A DNA stretch of 64,000 bases from AC-49 sp963766605 (GCA_963766605.1 CAVYAT010000004.1:83836-147835); one strand, 5' to 3'. Shown: positions 52,127 to 60,213, counted from the first letter of the stretch. The notes: generated by a model from the letters alone, not told the origin. Numbers and translations: made by a program.

Positions 52127-53479
52127 GTGCGGATCCGCCACCTGATCCTGTCCGCCATCGTCGGCGCGTTCGCGGCGCATGCCGCGGTCGCGGCGGCGAG
52201 CCCGCTGGCCGTTTTCACCAAGGGCATTAACGGCGGCAGCGTCATGGGCATCACGGCTGGGCCCGACGGCAACCTGTGGTTCACCTACGCTGCACAATCC
52301 GACGCGATCGGCCGCCTGACGACCCGGGGCGACGTCATCCGCGTGGCCGACGGGGCGCTGCCGCGGGCGCCCGCGAGCATCGCGGCGGGTCCCGACGGGA
52401 ACCTGTGGTTCACCGACCAGAGCACGCCGGCGGCGATCGGGCGCATCACCACCGGCGGGCGGATCGACGAGTTCAGCGCCGGCCTGCGGCCGGGCAGCCT
52501 TCCCGGCGCAATCGCCCGCGGGCCCGACGGCAACCTGTGGTTCGTCGATGGCGGCTACTACGGCTCGGCGCCGTCGCCGGCGATCGGGCGGATCACGACC
52601 GACGGTCAGATCACGGAGTTCAGCGCCGGCCTTCAGCCCGACAACCGCTCGAGCCTCGAGGGCATCACCGCCGGTCCCGACGGCAATCTCTGGTTCACCG
52701 ACTCGGGCCCGACGCCGGCGATCGGGCGGATCACGCCCAGCGGCCAGATCACCGAGTTCTCGCGCGGCCTCCAGCCTCAGGGCCGCAGCTTCCCGAGCGG
52801 GATCGTCGCCGGGCCCGACGGCAACCTGTGGTTCACCGACGACGGCGCGACCGAGGCGATCGGTCGGATCACGCCGAGCGGGCAGATCACCGAGTTCACC
52901 CGCGGGCTGCAGCCGGGCAGCAACAGCCGCGTGGTCTCGATCACCGCGGGCCCCGACGGCAACCTGTGGTTCACCGACTACGGGCTGCTGTCCAACGCGG
53001 TCGGCCGGGTCATGCCGAGCGGGCGCATCGAAGAGTTCCCCGTGACGCTCGAAGCGGACATCAGCGCGCCGCCCAGCGCGATCGCCGGCGGGGCTGACGG
53101 CGGCGTGTGGTTCGGCGGCCGCGGCGCCATCGGCCGCATCGACACCCGGACGCCGCCGCGGCCGGCCAACACACTGCGCCTGAACTGCGGGCTGACGCTG
53201 CGCGCGCGCGGCAAGCGCAAGTGCCGCGTGTCGCTGATCGACCGCCCGCCGACCGCGCGCGTGCCGCGCGGCGCGCAGACGGCGACGATCAATCTCGGGC
53301 GCACGATCTACGCGACCGGCATCGCGCGCTACGCCGGGCCGCGGCTGTTCATCACGCTGACCGCCGTCACCCACCGGATGACGGCGCTGCACTACGGGCT
53401 GACCGTGACCACCGGCCGCGCGCGAGACCACCAGGCGATCACGCTCGTGCGCCGGCCGGGCTACACCCAGGTCGGCTGA
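52127..53479 (+). CDS. Secreted beta-propeller protein, Vgb-like repeats
   Basis: 450 residues from GTG 52127; ATG 52094 is an alternative. A signal peptide (VRIRHLILSAIVGAFAAHAA) is followed by seven tandem blades, each of about 50 residues with GPDGNLWFTD and IGRIT, as in virginiamycin B lyase-type propellers. The last blade is divergent (GADGGVWFGG). A C-terminal beta domain of about 110 residues with two Cys (LRLNCGLTLRARGKRKCRVS) follows. Without the catalytic His of true lyases being identifiable, binding or a sugar/peptide-lyase function remains open. Confidence 0.8.
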   Translation: MRIRHLILSAIVGAFAAHAAVAAASPLAVFTKGINGGSVMGITAGPDGNLWFTYAAQSDAIGRLTTRGDVIRVADGALPRAPASIAAGPDGNLWFTDQSTPAAIGRITTGGRIDEFSAGLRPGSLPGAIARGPDGNLWFVDGGYYGSAPSPAIGRITTDGQITEFSAGLQPDNRSSLEGITAGPDGNLWFTDSGPTPAIGRITPSGQITEFSRGLQPQGRSFPSGIVAGPDGNLWFTDDGATEAIGRITPSGQITEFTRGLQPGSNSRVVSITAGPDGNLWFTDYGLLSNAVGRVMPSGRIEEFPVTLEADISAPPSAIAGGADGGVWFGGRGAIGRIDTRTPPRPANTLRLNCGLTLRARGKRKCRVSLIDRPPTARVPRGAQTATINLGRTIYATGIARYAGPRLFITLTAVTHRMTALHYGLTVTTGRARDHQAITLVRRPGYTQVG

Positions 53480-53537
53480 TTGCGCTGAGGCCCGACGACC
53501 CGCGCCTCCAACGACTGGCCGCCCTGCGCATCTAGAC

Positions 53538-53942
53538 TCAAGGCCCGTCGCCCGCCCCCATGGTGTAGCGGTCAGCACGCGAGCCTTTCACGCTCGAAGC
53601 AGGGGTTCGATTCCCCTTGGGGGTACTACTGCTGACCCGTGCACACCACAGCGCGAACAGCCCGACCGCCAGCGCGGTACCCAGCCAGTGCACGCCAAGC
53701 ACCACCGCCGCGCCCGCGGGGAGCCCGGCGAGCGCGGCGCCGAGCACCGTCGGCGCCATCGCCAGCCCGAGCACGCGCGCGGTGACCAGCGAGCAGACCA
53801 GCCACGCGGCCGGGCCGGCGAGCCAGCCCCAGTCGACGAAGAACGCCTTGCCCAGCGCGACGGCGAGGATCACCGACAGCACGGCGACCGCAGCGGCCTG
53901 GACGGCGGCCGCGCGCCACAGCAGCGACCGGTCGATCCTCAC
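53538..53942 (-). CDS. Small membrane protein overlapping tRNA-Glu
   Basis: 134 residues from GTG 53942, which overlaps the stop of the SDR gene (GTGA). Residues 1-100 contain four hydrophobic segments (VQAAAVAVLSVILAVALG, WLAGPAAWLVCSLVTA, VLGAALAGLPAGAAVVLGVH, LGTALAVGLFALWCARV). No stop follows the last; the frame runs antisense through the whole tRNA-Glu gene to a TGA at 53538. The natural protein may end sooner than annotated. No function recognised. Confidence 0.6.
   Translation of the reverse strand: MRIDRSLLWRAAAVQAAAVAVLSVILAVALGKAFFVDWGWLAGPAAWLVCSLVTARVLGLAMAPTVLGAALAGLPAGAAVVLGVHWLGTALAVGLFALWCARVSSSTPKGNRTPASSVKGSRADRYTMGAGDGP
53554..53625 (+). tRNA. tRNA-Glu (TTC)
   Basis: 72 bases. 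Acceptor GCCCCCA/TGGGGGT (G-T at the first pair), D stem GTGT/GCAC, anticodon stem CGAGC/GCTCG with loop CTTTCAC (anticodon TTC), T arm AGGGG-TTCGATT-CCCCT. CCA is not encoded. Confidence 0.95.
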
Positions 53943-54691
53943 ACGCTCTGCAGCAGGCCGCCGTCGACCGACAGCCACTGTCCCGTGATGTAGGAGGCGC
54001 GGTCGCTGCACAGGAACGCGGCCGGCGCCGCCATCTCCTCGGGAGTCCCGATCCGCCCGGCCGGGACCTGCTCGCGCGCCGCCGCCTGGGCGCCCTCCAG
54101 CGAGCCCGCGCCATCGCGCACCCGGTCGGTCCCGATCCGCCCCGGCAGCACGCTGTTGAACGTCACGCCGTCGCGGGCGACCTGGCGCGCGATCGTCTTG
54201 AACGCGGCCATCATCGCCGCGCGATGCGCGTTGGACAGCATCAGGGACGGGATCGGCTCGATCGCACTCGTCGAGACGACGTTTAGCACCCGACCCCAGC
54301 CGCGATCCCGCATCACCGGCACCGTGCGTTCGATCAACGCCATCGGCGCGAGCACGAGCGTGCGGTAGGCGTCCTCCCACTGCTCGCGCGTAAACGCCAG
54401 CGCGTCGGGGCCGAACGGCGGCCCGCCGGTGTTGCAGACCAGGATCTCGACCGGCCCGAGCTTCTGCGCGACCTGGTCGACCAGCGCGCCCGCGCCGTCG
54501 AGGTCGGCGCTGTCCCAGGCGATGCCGTCGGCCGCCCCGATCTCCTGCGCGGCCGTCTTTGCCCGGCCGGCGTCGCGCGACGAGACGACGACCCGCGCAC
54601 CCTCGGCGGCGAGCTCGGCGGCGATCGCGCGGCCGATCCCCTTGGACCCTGCGGTGACCAGCGCGACGCGCCCTGTGAGCCCGAGGTCCAT
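53939..54691 (-). CDS. Short-chain dehydrogenase/reductase, atypical active site
   Basis: 250 residues with the Rossmann start VALVTAGSKGIGRAIAAELA, the NTGGPP strand (NNAG variant) and VNVVSTSAIEPIP with the catalytic-region Ser. The expected Tyr-x-x-x-Lys is replaced by LMLSNAHRAAMMAAFK: Leu in the Tyr position and Asn in the Lys position. The subgroup with SN-x-x-R is known but its chemistry is unclear. It ends SVDGGLLQSV. Together with the methyltransferase it forms a leftward operon. Confidence 0.85.
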   Translation of the reverse strand: MDLGLTGRVALVTAGSKGIGRAIAAELAAEGARVVVSSRDAGRAKTAAQEIGAADGIAWDSADLDGAGALVDQVAQKLGPVEILVCNTGGPPFGPDALAFTREQWEDAYRTLVLAPMALIERTVPVMRDRGWGRVLNVVSTSAIEPIPSLMLSNAHRAAMMAAFKTIARQVARDGVTFNSVLPGRIGTDRVRDGAGSLEGAQAAAREQVPAGRIGTPEEMAAPAAFLCSDRASYITGQWLSVDGGLLQSV

Positions 54692-55456
54692 TCAACGCCA
54701 CGCGTGGGCGACCAACCGCCCGGCCTGGACGGGATAGCGCCCGCCGCGAGCGCGGCGCACGAGCGAGCGGGCGATGCGCTTCGGGCGCGAAGCGTCGGCG
54801 AAGATCTCGATGCGCCCGAAGCCGTCGTCGGCCAGCATCCCGTGCAGCGCCGCCACGTTGGGACCCCACCAGTTCGACGGGTCGCCTTCGAGCTCGTCGC
54901 CCGGGTAGAAGGCCATCGCCGGGCGGCGCGTGTCGAGCAGGTCGGCATGGGTCTCGACCACGAGCAGCTTCGTGCACACGCTCGCGGCGGCGCGCAGGTA
55001 CGGCCACGGGTCCTTGAGGTGGTACAGAACGCCGAGGAAGAACACGACGTCGAACGAGCCGATCGTCTCGGGCGACAGGTCCTGCAGTTCGATGTCGCGG
55101 GTCTCGACCTTGGATCCCAGTGCGCGATGGGCCAGATCGAAGCCCTGGCGGGTGCCCCAGCCGCGCTCGCCCCACGCGGGCGGATTCCAGCACGCCGGGT
55201 CGATCGCGACCACGCGCGCAGCGCCGCGGCGTTCGGCCTCGAACGAGAAGAAGCCGTCCCACGCGCCGATGTCGAGCACCGAGAGGCCGTCGAAGCGCTC
55301 GGGGAGCCGCAGCTGGCCGAGCTTGCGCGGCGACTCGTCCTCGCCCGGAGTGACGATCCCGTGCCCCAGGTCGATCGTGTGGAACCAGCGCAGCTTGTCG
55401 ACCTCCGCGCGAAGGACGTCGGGCGCGAGCGCGGTGGTGGCCGACTCTGCGAGCAT
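54692..55456 (-). CDS. CmoB/DUF1698-like methyltransferase
   Basis: 254 residues from ATG 55456. LRWFHTIDLGHGIVTPGEDE, then the SAM loop LSVLDIGAWDGFFSFEAERR, the acidic VVAIDP and FDVVFFLGVLYHLKDPWPYL match the CmoB-like family that modifies tRNA wobble uridine or related substrates. TATCCT seven bases before the ATG indicates a leaderless start. It overlaps the SDR gene start by none, with stop and ATG adjacent (54691/54692). A glycolipid or sugar methylation role is equally possible. Confidence 0.83.
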   Translation of the reverse strand: MLAESATTALAPDVLRAEVDKLRWFHTIDLGHGIVTPGEDESPRKLGQLRLPERFDGLSVLDIGAWDGFFSFEAERRGAARVVAIDPACWNPPAWGERGWGTRQGFDLAHRALGSKVETRDIELQDLSPETIGSFDVVFFLGVLYHLKDPWPYLRAAASVCTKLLVVETHADLLDTRRPAMAFYPGDELEGDPSNWWGPNVAALHGMLADDGFGRIEIFADASRPKRIARSLVRRARGGRYPVQAGRLVAHAWR

Positions 55457-55463
55457 GCGCGCG

Positions 55464-55469
55464 AGGATA
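55464..55469 (-). promoter_or_regulatory. Leaderless-type -10 of the methyltransferase
   Basis: TATCCT on the minus strand lies seven bases before the ATG at 55456, inside the 13-base gap to the divergent VOC gene. Confidence 0.45.
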
Positions 55470-55889
55470 ATGGCAACCGCTGGCCTGACCGCGATGCAGC
55501 ACGTACTCGTGCTCGCCGACGACATGGACGCGACGCGCGACTTCTACCGCGACGCGCTCGGCATGACGGTCGGCGATCGCCCGCCGCTGCCGTTCCCCGG
55601 CCACTGGCTGTACGTCGGTGAGATCCCGGTCATCCACATCGCCGACCGCGCCGCGTACGCCGCGCACATGGCGACGATGGGCGACGCGGCCGTGTCGGCG
55701 CAACACGACGGCCGGGGCCCGATCGATCATGTCGCGTTCAGCGCGACGGGCTACGACGAGATCGCGGCACGGCTGGAGCGTCTCGGGGTCCACGCGACGC
55801 CCAACGAGATCCCCGAGATCCGCCTGCGCCAGCTGTTCGTTCTCGATCCCAACGGCGTGCGGGTCGAGATCAATGTCGCCGGCGAGTAG
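55470..55889 (+). CDS. VOC/glyoxalase-family protein
   Basis: 139 residues, two beta-alpha-beta-beta-beta units. MQHVLVLADDMDATRDFYRD, GHWLYVGEIPVIHIADR, GPIDHVAFSATGYDEIAARL and LFVLDPNGVRVEINVAGE hold the metal-ligand positions (His, His, Glu). Single-domain length fits a glyoxalase I or fosfomycin-resistance-like dimer. ATG 55470 has GAGGATA just before it; the divergent methyltransferase starts 13 bases away. Confidence 0.85.
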   Translation: MATAGLTAMQHVLVLADDMDATRDFYRDALGMTVGDRPPLPFPGHWLYVGEIPVIHIADRAAYAAHMATMGDAAVSAQHDGRGPIDHVAFSATGYDEIAARLERLGVHATPNEIPEIRLRQLFVLDPNGVRVEINVAGE

Positions 55890-55892
55890 GCG

Positions 55893-56096
55893 TCACTGGA
55901 TGCGCAGCTCCTGCCCCCGGACGACGATCGTGTCGCCGGGGTGAAGCTGACGCCCGCGCCGGGCGTCCCGCTCGCCGTTGACGAGGATCTCCTCGCTCCC
56001 GAGCAGCGACTTCAGCTCGCCCCCGGTATCGACGACGCCGGCCAGCTTGAGCAGTTGGCCGAGGCGGATCGTGTCCCCCCGGATCGCGACGTCCAT
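55893..56096 (-). CDS. S4-domain RNA-binding protein
   Basis: 67 residues from ATG 56096. The S4 core is IRLGQLLKLAGVVDTGGELK followed by EEILVNGERDARRGRQLHPG and DTIVVRG, like YbcJ/YaaA proteins that bind rRNA or tRNA. TAGTGT seven bases before the ATG is a leaderless-type -10. It converges on the VOC gene with 3 bases between. Confidence 0.9.
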   Translation of the reverse strand: MDVAIRGDTIRLGQLLKLAGVVDTGGELKSLLGSEEILVNGERDARRGRQLHPGDTIVVRGQELRIQ

Positions 56097-56103
56097 CCCG
56101 AGC

Positions 56104-56109
56104 ACACTA
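56104..56109 (-). promoter_or_regulatory. Leaderless-type -10 of the S4 protein
   Basis: TAGTGT on the minus strand lies seven bases before the ATG at 56096; this decides for that ATG over the GTG 9 bases further up. Confidence 0.45.
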
Positions 56110-56122
56110 GCCTCCGCCTTCC

Positions 56123-56195
56123 GGGCGGTTAGCTCAGTTGGTAGAGCGCTCGCCTTACAAGCGAGAGGTCACTGGTTCGAGCCCAGTACCGCCCA
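56123..56195 (+). tRNA. tRNA-Val (TAC)
   Basis: 73 bases. Acceptor GGGCGGT/ACCGCCC, D stem GCTC/GAGC, anticodon stem CTCGC/GCGAG with loop CTTACAA (anticodon TAC), T arm ACTGG-TTCGAGC-CCAGT. CCA not encoded. An integrase relic lies directly after it. Confidence 0.95.
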
Positions 56196-56569
56196 TCGGG
56201 GAAGTGCCTGCATCTGGCGGGGGTTTGACGTCTGCTGGTGCGGTCGCCGGGGTGAGGCGTGGCCGAGCTGGCTCACACGTAGGCCGGGTCTTCGCCGCGG
56301 GCGAACTGGATCGACGCGAACGTGTGGCGCAGCTTGTGCGCGGTGACGCCGTCGGGCAGCGGCGCGTGGCCGGGCTGCGCGAGCAGCTCGACGGCCGTGG
56401 CGGCGACGGGGCGGATGACGCGCTCGCGTGCGTTGTCCTTGTCGCGCCGTGTGCCGTTGGCGAGTACCCCGGTCCCGCGTCCCACTGCTCGTCGGGCTCG
56501 GTCTGGGCGGTAGCCGACAGGGCCTCCCGTGGGCGCGGGGAGCGCTCTGACGGAATTCGTCGAGCTCAA
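56196..56569 (-). pseudogene. Tyrosine-recombinase (integrase) C-terminal relic
   Basis: Read leftward, GTRRDKDNARERVIRPVAAT and then VTAHKLRHTFASIQFARGED hold the H-x-L-R box of phage-type integrases; after a frameshift at the TGA (56273) the neighbouring frame continues SQLGHASPRRPHQQ with the LGH box. The nucleophilic Tyr and the whole N-terminal half are absent. Its place against tRNA-Val, a common attachment gene, marks a lost integrated element. Confidence 0.7.
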
Positions 56570-57429
56570 TCGTGCGTGGTGGAGGGCACCGGTCCGTTCT
56601 CGGCGACGGCGTCGGCCTGTCGCGTCGCTGCGAGCGCCGGAACCGCTGGCGCGGCGGTGCCCGTGCCGGCGTCCCCGCCCACCGCATTCATCAGTGACCC
56701 GATCAGGTCGAGTGGGAACGGGAACACGATCGTCGAGTTCTCGCTGTTGCCGATCTCGCGCAGCGTCTGCAGATAGCGAAGCTGGATGGTGACCGGGTTG
56801 CGGCCGATCAGATCTGCGGCTTCCAGCAGCTTTGCCGCCGCCTGGAACTCTCCTTCGGCGTCGATGATCTTGGCGCGTCGCTCGCGCTCGGCTTCGGCCT
56901 GGCGAGCCATCGCGTGCTGCATGGCCGCGGGGATCTCGACGTCCTTGATCTCGACGGTGGTGACCTTGACACCCCAGGGCTCGGTCTGGTCATCGATGAT
57001 GTGCTGGAGGCTCTCGTTGAGGTGCTCGCGCTCCGACAGCAGCGTGTCGAGGTCGGCCTTGCCCAGCACAGAGCGCAACGTCGTCTGGGCGATCTGTGAC
57101 GTCGCGGAGAGAACGTCCTCGATCTCCACGACCGACTTGTTGGGGTCGACGATGCGGTAGTACGTCACCGCAGTGACGCGGACCGTCACGTTGTCTCGAG
57201 TGATGACGTCCTGCGGCGGAATCTTCTGGGTCACCGTGCGTAGGCTCACGCGCACGAGGCGCTCGACGAACGGAACCAGGACGATCACGCCCGGGCCACG
57301 CTCGTCGACGACACGACCGAGCCGAAACACCACGCCTCGTTCGTATTCGCGCAGCACGCGCACAGACGCGGCAGCCAGGACAACGCCCATCAGTACGAGC
57401 ACAGCGAGGACGATGAGAATCGCTTCCAT
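56566..57429 (-). CDS. Slipin (SPFH/band 7 membrane protein)
   Basis: 287 residues. One N-terminal membrane anchor (about 4-24) precedes the band-7 domain: VLREYERGVVFRLGRVVDER, GPGVIVLVPFVERLVRVSLR, TRDNVTVRVTAVTYYRIVDP and VLGKADLDTLLSEREHLNES, with a coiled-coil (RQAEAERERRAKIIDAEGEF). It starts in a TGATG overlap with the NfeD-like gene, the usual pairing. The pair organises membrane microdomains; a protease component is not nearby. Pro/Ala-rich tail. Confidence 0.92.
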   Translation of the reverse strand: MEAILIVLAVLVLMGVVLAAASVRVLREYERGVVFRLGRVVDERGPGVIVLVPFVERLVRVSLRTVTQKIPPQDVITRDNVTVRVTAVTYYRIVDPNKSVVEIEDVLSATSQIAQTTLRSVLGKADLDTLLSEREHLNESLQHIIDDQTEPWGVKVTTVEIKDVEIPAAMQHAMARQAEAERERRAKIIDAEGEFQAAAKLLEAADLIGRNPVTIQLRYLQTLREIGNSENSTIVFPFPLDLIGSLMNAVGGDAGTGTAAPAVPALAATRQADAVAENGPVPSTTHD

Positions 57430-57893
57430 CAGTTGCACTCCCAGTCTTCCGCTCTGCGCACCGACAGCGTCAGGCCGTGGACACCCTCGACGATCACCCG
57501 ATCACCATCGCGAAGCGCCGGGTCGTCTTCGAGCGAACTGGGCTGCGCTCGCCACAGTCCGCCATCGACGAACACGTGCGCGACCGCGTCGCCCGCCCGC
57601 ATCTGCCCGAGATGGCCGACCATCGCCTGCGGACCCGTGCGCGGGCGCCGGCGCGCGGTGGACAGCAGGCTCCGCGCGGCGACCCAAAGCGCCATGCCTG
57701 CGCCGACCGCAACGATCACGCCAACCGCGACCACGACCGGCACAGCGGCTCCGGAGCTCGCCAGCGCCAGCGTCACCCCGGCCACCATGGCGATGATCGC
57801 GATCGCCGCGATGAATCCGCCCGTCGTGAGATGCGCCTCGACCAACAGCAGACCAACCGAGACCACCACCAACACGACAGCTAGAACAGACAT
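57429..57893 (-). CDS. NfeD-like membrane protein
   Basis: 154 residues from ATG 57893: VVLVVVSVGLLLVEAHLTTG and three further hydrophobic segments, then the C-terminal OB-fold domain (GQMRAGDAVAHVFVDGGLWR, LRDGDRVIVEGVHGLTLSVR). It lacks the N-terminal ClpP-like protease of long NfeD forms. TAGCAT eight bases before the ATG is a leaderless-type -10. It precedes slipin in the standard order. Confidence 0.9.
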   Translation of the reverse strand: MSVLAVVLVVVSVGLLLVEAHLTTGGFIAAIAIIAMVAGVTLALASSGAAVPVVVAVGVIVAVGAGMALWVAARSLLSTARRRPRTGPQAMVGHLGQMRAGDAVAHVFVDGGLWRAQPSSLEDDPALRDGDRVIVEGVHGLTLSVRRAEDWECN

Positions 57894-57901
57894 CCCAATC
57901 G

Positions 57902-57907
57902 ATGCTA
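57902..57907 (-). promoter_or_regulatory. Leaderless-type -10 of nfeD
   Basis: TAGCAT on the minus strand lies eight bases before the ATG at 57893. No ribosome site is seen, so nfeD-slipin is probably read from here. Confidence 0.45.
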
Positions 57908-58001
57908 CTCCCCGATCGAGCCGCGCCCGCCCTGCAGCGGCGACCGCGTTCGCTTGTCGCGCGAGGCGGCAGCCGCGTAGCCTCGCGCGTGGGCGCCCAC
58001 C

Positions 58002-58105
58002 GCTGGGGACGGGGTCGATTCTCTCGGGCTGGGGACGGGGTCGATTCTCTCGGGCTGGGGACGGGGTCGATTCTCTCGGGCTGGGGACGGGGTCGATTCT
58101 CTCGG
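58002..58105. repeat. 26-bp tandem repeat, four copies
   Basis: Four copies of a 26-base unit in a row (58002-58027, 58028-58053, 58054-58079, 58080-58105), essentially identical, each starting GCTGGGGACGGGGTCG and ending ATTCTCTCGG. 26 is not a multiple of three, so it is not a coding repeat. It lies about 100 bases before the nfeD start, within the 345-base gap 57894-58238, where I see no gene. Confidence 0.9.
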
Positions 58106-58221
58106 CCACGCCCAGCGCCATCACTGGGGCCTCGACCAGCGAACGGTCGGCGCGGGACGCGGGTTCGCGTCCGGGCGGTCACACCTGGTCTGTTTTACCG
58201 AGTGGTGGGACGTCCTCGCAC

Positions 58222-58254
58222 GCAAAACACCGTGCTCGTCACTCGACGAGCACG
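58222..58254 (-). terminator. Intrinsic terminator of the cupin gene
   Basis: Arms CGTGCTCGT (58231-58239) and ACGAGCACG (58246-58254), six-base loop. Read leftward, GGTGTTTTGCG follows, with the T-run. The hairpin includes the cupin stop codon (58239-58241). Confidence 0.65.
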
Positions 58255-58577
58255 AGGAATGACTTGCCTTTCTCGACGATGTAGGTGGCAAGCTCGGCGG
58301 CGTTGCCAGCGCCGACATTGCGTACCGAGTGGACTGTCTCGGGCGGGACCATCAGGGCCTCGCCGGGATTGAACGTCGCGGGCTCCCGGCCATCGATGGA
58401 GTACTCCAGCGTCCCTTCCAGGACGTAGATGACCTCCTCGCCCGGATGCTTGTGCCTGACCGGCGGCGCCTCGGGAGCGATGTCGACGCGGCTCTGAATG
58501 ACCTCGCGCCCCGGAACGCTCAGGTCGTGGCGCTGGAGATCGGTGCGAGTGAGACCTGGCACCGGCGCATTGGTCAT
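58239..58577 (-). CDS. Cupin-domain protein
   Basis: 112 residues from ATG 58577 with a strong GGAGGT. The single barrel carries RHKHPGEEVIYVLEGTLEYS (metal His-x-His and Glu) and FNPGEALMVPPETVHSVRNV with the second metal His. It is the short quercetinase/pirin-like type. It ends in a hairpin terminator and stands divergent from the hydrolase at 58700. Confidence 0.9.
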   Translation of the reverse strand: MTNAPVPGLTRTDLQRHDLSVPGREVIQSRVDIAPEAPPVRHKHPGEEVIYVLEGTLEYSIDGREPATFNPGEALMVPPETVHSVRNVGAGNAAELATYIVEKGKSFLVLVE

Positions 58578-58699
58578 GGCAACCTCCGTTGGTAGAGACC
58601 TGCGAGCATGAGGACCGTCCGATGGGACCATAGTCGCCGCCGTGGGGATCTCGATGTGTGCTCTGACGCGGTCCCCTTCCGCAGCGCGAAAGGAGCCGC

Positions 58700-59428
58700 A
58701 TGTCTGACGAGACCCCGACCGTAGTATTGGTGCACGGCGCCTTCGCTGACGCCTCGAGCTGGAACGGCGTCGCCGAGCTACTCCAGGCCAAGGGCGTGAA
58801 GGTCACGGCCCCGGCGAACCCTCTGCGTGGGATCGCGGCCGACTCCGCCTACATCGCAGGCGTGTTGGAGCAGACGCCCGGCACTGTCCTCGCCGTCGGC
58901 CACTCCTATGGGGGAGCGGTGCTCTCCAACGCGGCAACCAACGCCACAAACGTCGTCGGCCTCGTCTACGTCGCCGCCTTCGCCCCCGACGAGGGTGAGG
59001 TTCTGGGTCAGGTCACCGCAGGTTCGAAGGACAGCGTGCTGGACACCGCGCTGGTCCCTCTGCACTACCCGACGGGCGACGGCGGCGATGCGGTGGAGTT
59101 CGCGATCGATCCGGCCAAGTTTCGCGACGCCTTCGCGGCCGACCTGCCCGCCGCGCAGACCGCGGTCATGGCGGCCACCCAACGTCCCGTCGCCGAGGCG
59201 GCCTTCTCCGAGCCATCAGGTCCGCCCGCCTGGAAGCGCCTGCCGTCATGGGCCGCCGTCGCGTCCGCCGACACGGCTGCGGGCACCGACGTCATCCTCT
59301 CGATGGCGCAACGGGCCGGCGCGACGATCACCGAGCTCGAGGGCTCGCACGTGATCATGATCTCCCAGCCTCAGGCAGTCACGGACGTGATCCTCAAGGC
59401 GCTGTCGGAGGTCGGTTCGGCAACCTGA
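58700..59428 (+). CDS. Alpha/beta hydrolase
   Basis: 242 residues. TVVLVHGAFADASSWNGVAE is the oxyanion loop, VLAVGHSYGGAVLSNAATNA the nucleophile elbow (Gly-His-Ser-Tyr-Gly) and ELEGSHVIMISQPQAV has the His. The DTAAGTDVILS segment precedes it. This is the salicylate-esterase/MHET-like small hydrolase group. AAAGGAG precedes the ATG at 58700. Divergent from the cupin. Confidence 0.88.
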   Translation: MSDETPTVVLVHGAFADASSWNGVAELLQAKGVKVTAPANPLRGIAADSAYIAGVLEQTPGTVLAVGHSYGGAVLSNAATNATNVVGLVYVAAFAPDEGEVLGQVTAGSKDSVLDTALVPLHYPTGDGGDAVEFAIDPAKFRDAFAADLPAAQTAVMAATQRPVAEAAFSEPSGPPAWKRLPSWAAVASADTAAGTDVILSMAQRAGATITELEGSHVIMISQPQAVTDVILKALSEVGSAT

Positions 59429-59543
59429 AGTCCGTCGGGATCGTGATTCCGGCCGGCGCGGGGGCGCATAGAAAGGACTAGTCGCGCGACACGAACCGCA
59501 GCTGCCCAACGCCGCAGATCGCCCAACGCGGCAGTGGCCGCGG

Positions 59544-59808
59544 CTATTTGATCCGCTCGTCGATGCGAACGTGGACGGTGTCGCCAGCCTGCTTGCCGAT
59601 CACCTTGCGCAGTGCCGCCCTGACCGGCAGCCGGTGTGCCGTCGCCCTGTGCCATGAGCGCCCCGTCGAAGAACTCGCCGTCGATAGCGCCGCAGATCTT
59701 CGCGAGGCCAGGCGTGCCGAAGAGCTCGGCCACGTCGTCCATCACGACGCACGTCCACGCGCCGGGGTTGTCGCCCTTGTGCAGCCGGGCGTCGAACTCT
59801 TTGATCAT
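59544..59808 (-). CDS. DUF1905-like protein, one frameshift
   Basis: MIKEFDARLHKGDNPGAWTC and VVMDDVAELFGTPGLAKICG match the DUF1905 fold. An extra base near 59632 breaks the frame; the next frame continues RLPVRAALRKVIGKQAGDTV and ends HVRIDERIK. Corrected length about 87 residues. Start ATG 59808. DUF1905 modules usually accompany YdeI-like domains; here it stands alone. Function unknown. Confidence 0.7.
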
Positions 59809-60213
59809 GCACGGCAAGACTTCCACAGACGACCAGCTCATCGGGGCGCACTGGCGGTGATCGCGCGAACTGGCAGTGGTCGGCGTGCGGAAGCTCGCTA
59901 TAGATCGCAGTCGCGCCGTCGAGCGTTCCACTGCTCGTTGCTCGCCCCGGCCAGCGGGACGCCCAGCGTCTCCAATGTCCCGCGAGTCGTGAAGACCTCG
60001 TCGCGGATCGTGAGGAGACGCTCCGGTCCTCGCGGATGCTCCACCGCCGCCTGGACAAGGGCACTCAGGCCGGTGACCTGATCATGCAGATGATGCAGCA
60101 GCCACTCTCGATCATGCGAGTGCGTCGGGTCACACTACGGGCAGCGGGCCGCGCCGGTCGTGTTGACGACCGCTCTCGCGTTGCGCACGAAGCGACAGTC
60201 CGGGCCGGCGGCG
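59809..60213. other. 405-base gap with an unresolved minus-strand reading frame
   Basis: No clear gene. One minus-strand frame (about 60127 down to a TAG at 59898) reads PTHSHDREWLLHHLHDQVTG then RLLTIRDEVFTTRGTLETLG, with codon-like composition, but lacks a convincing start and known domain. It may be a broken gene. TAGTGT near 60130 is a possible -10. Confidence 0.3.

Noticed and set aside
52127..53479. Streptogramin (virginiamycin B) resistance enzyme
   Set aside because: The blade motif is shared by many exported propellers; a lyase His was not identified, and the protein has a signal peptide and an extra C-terminal domain.
58002..58105. CRISPR array
   Set aside because: The copies are directly abutting with no spacers and no cas genes are nearby.
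56123..58577. Intact integrated prophage or genomic island at tRNA-Val
   Set aside because: Only a broken integrase remains; the genes that follow (slipin, NfeD, cupin) are ordinary chromosomal types.
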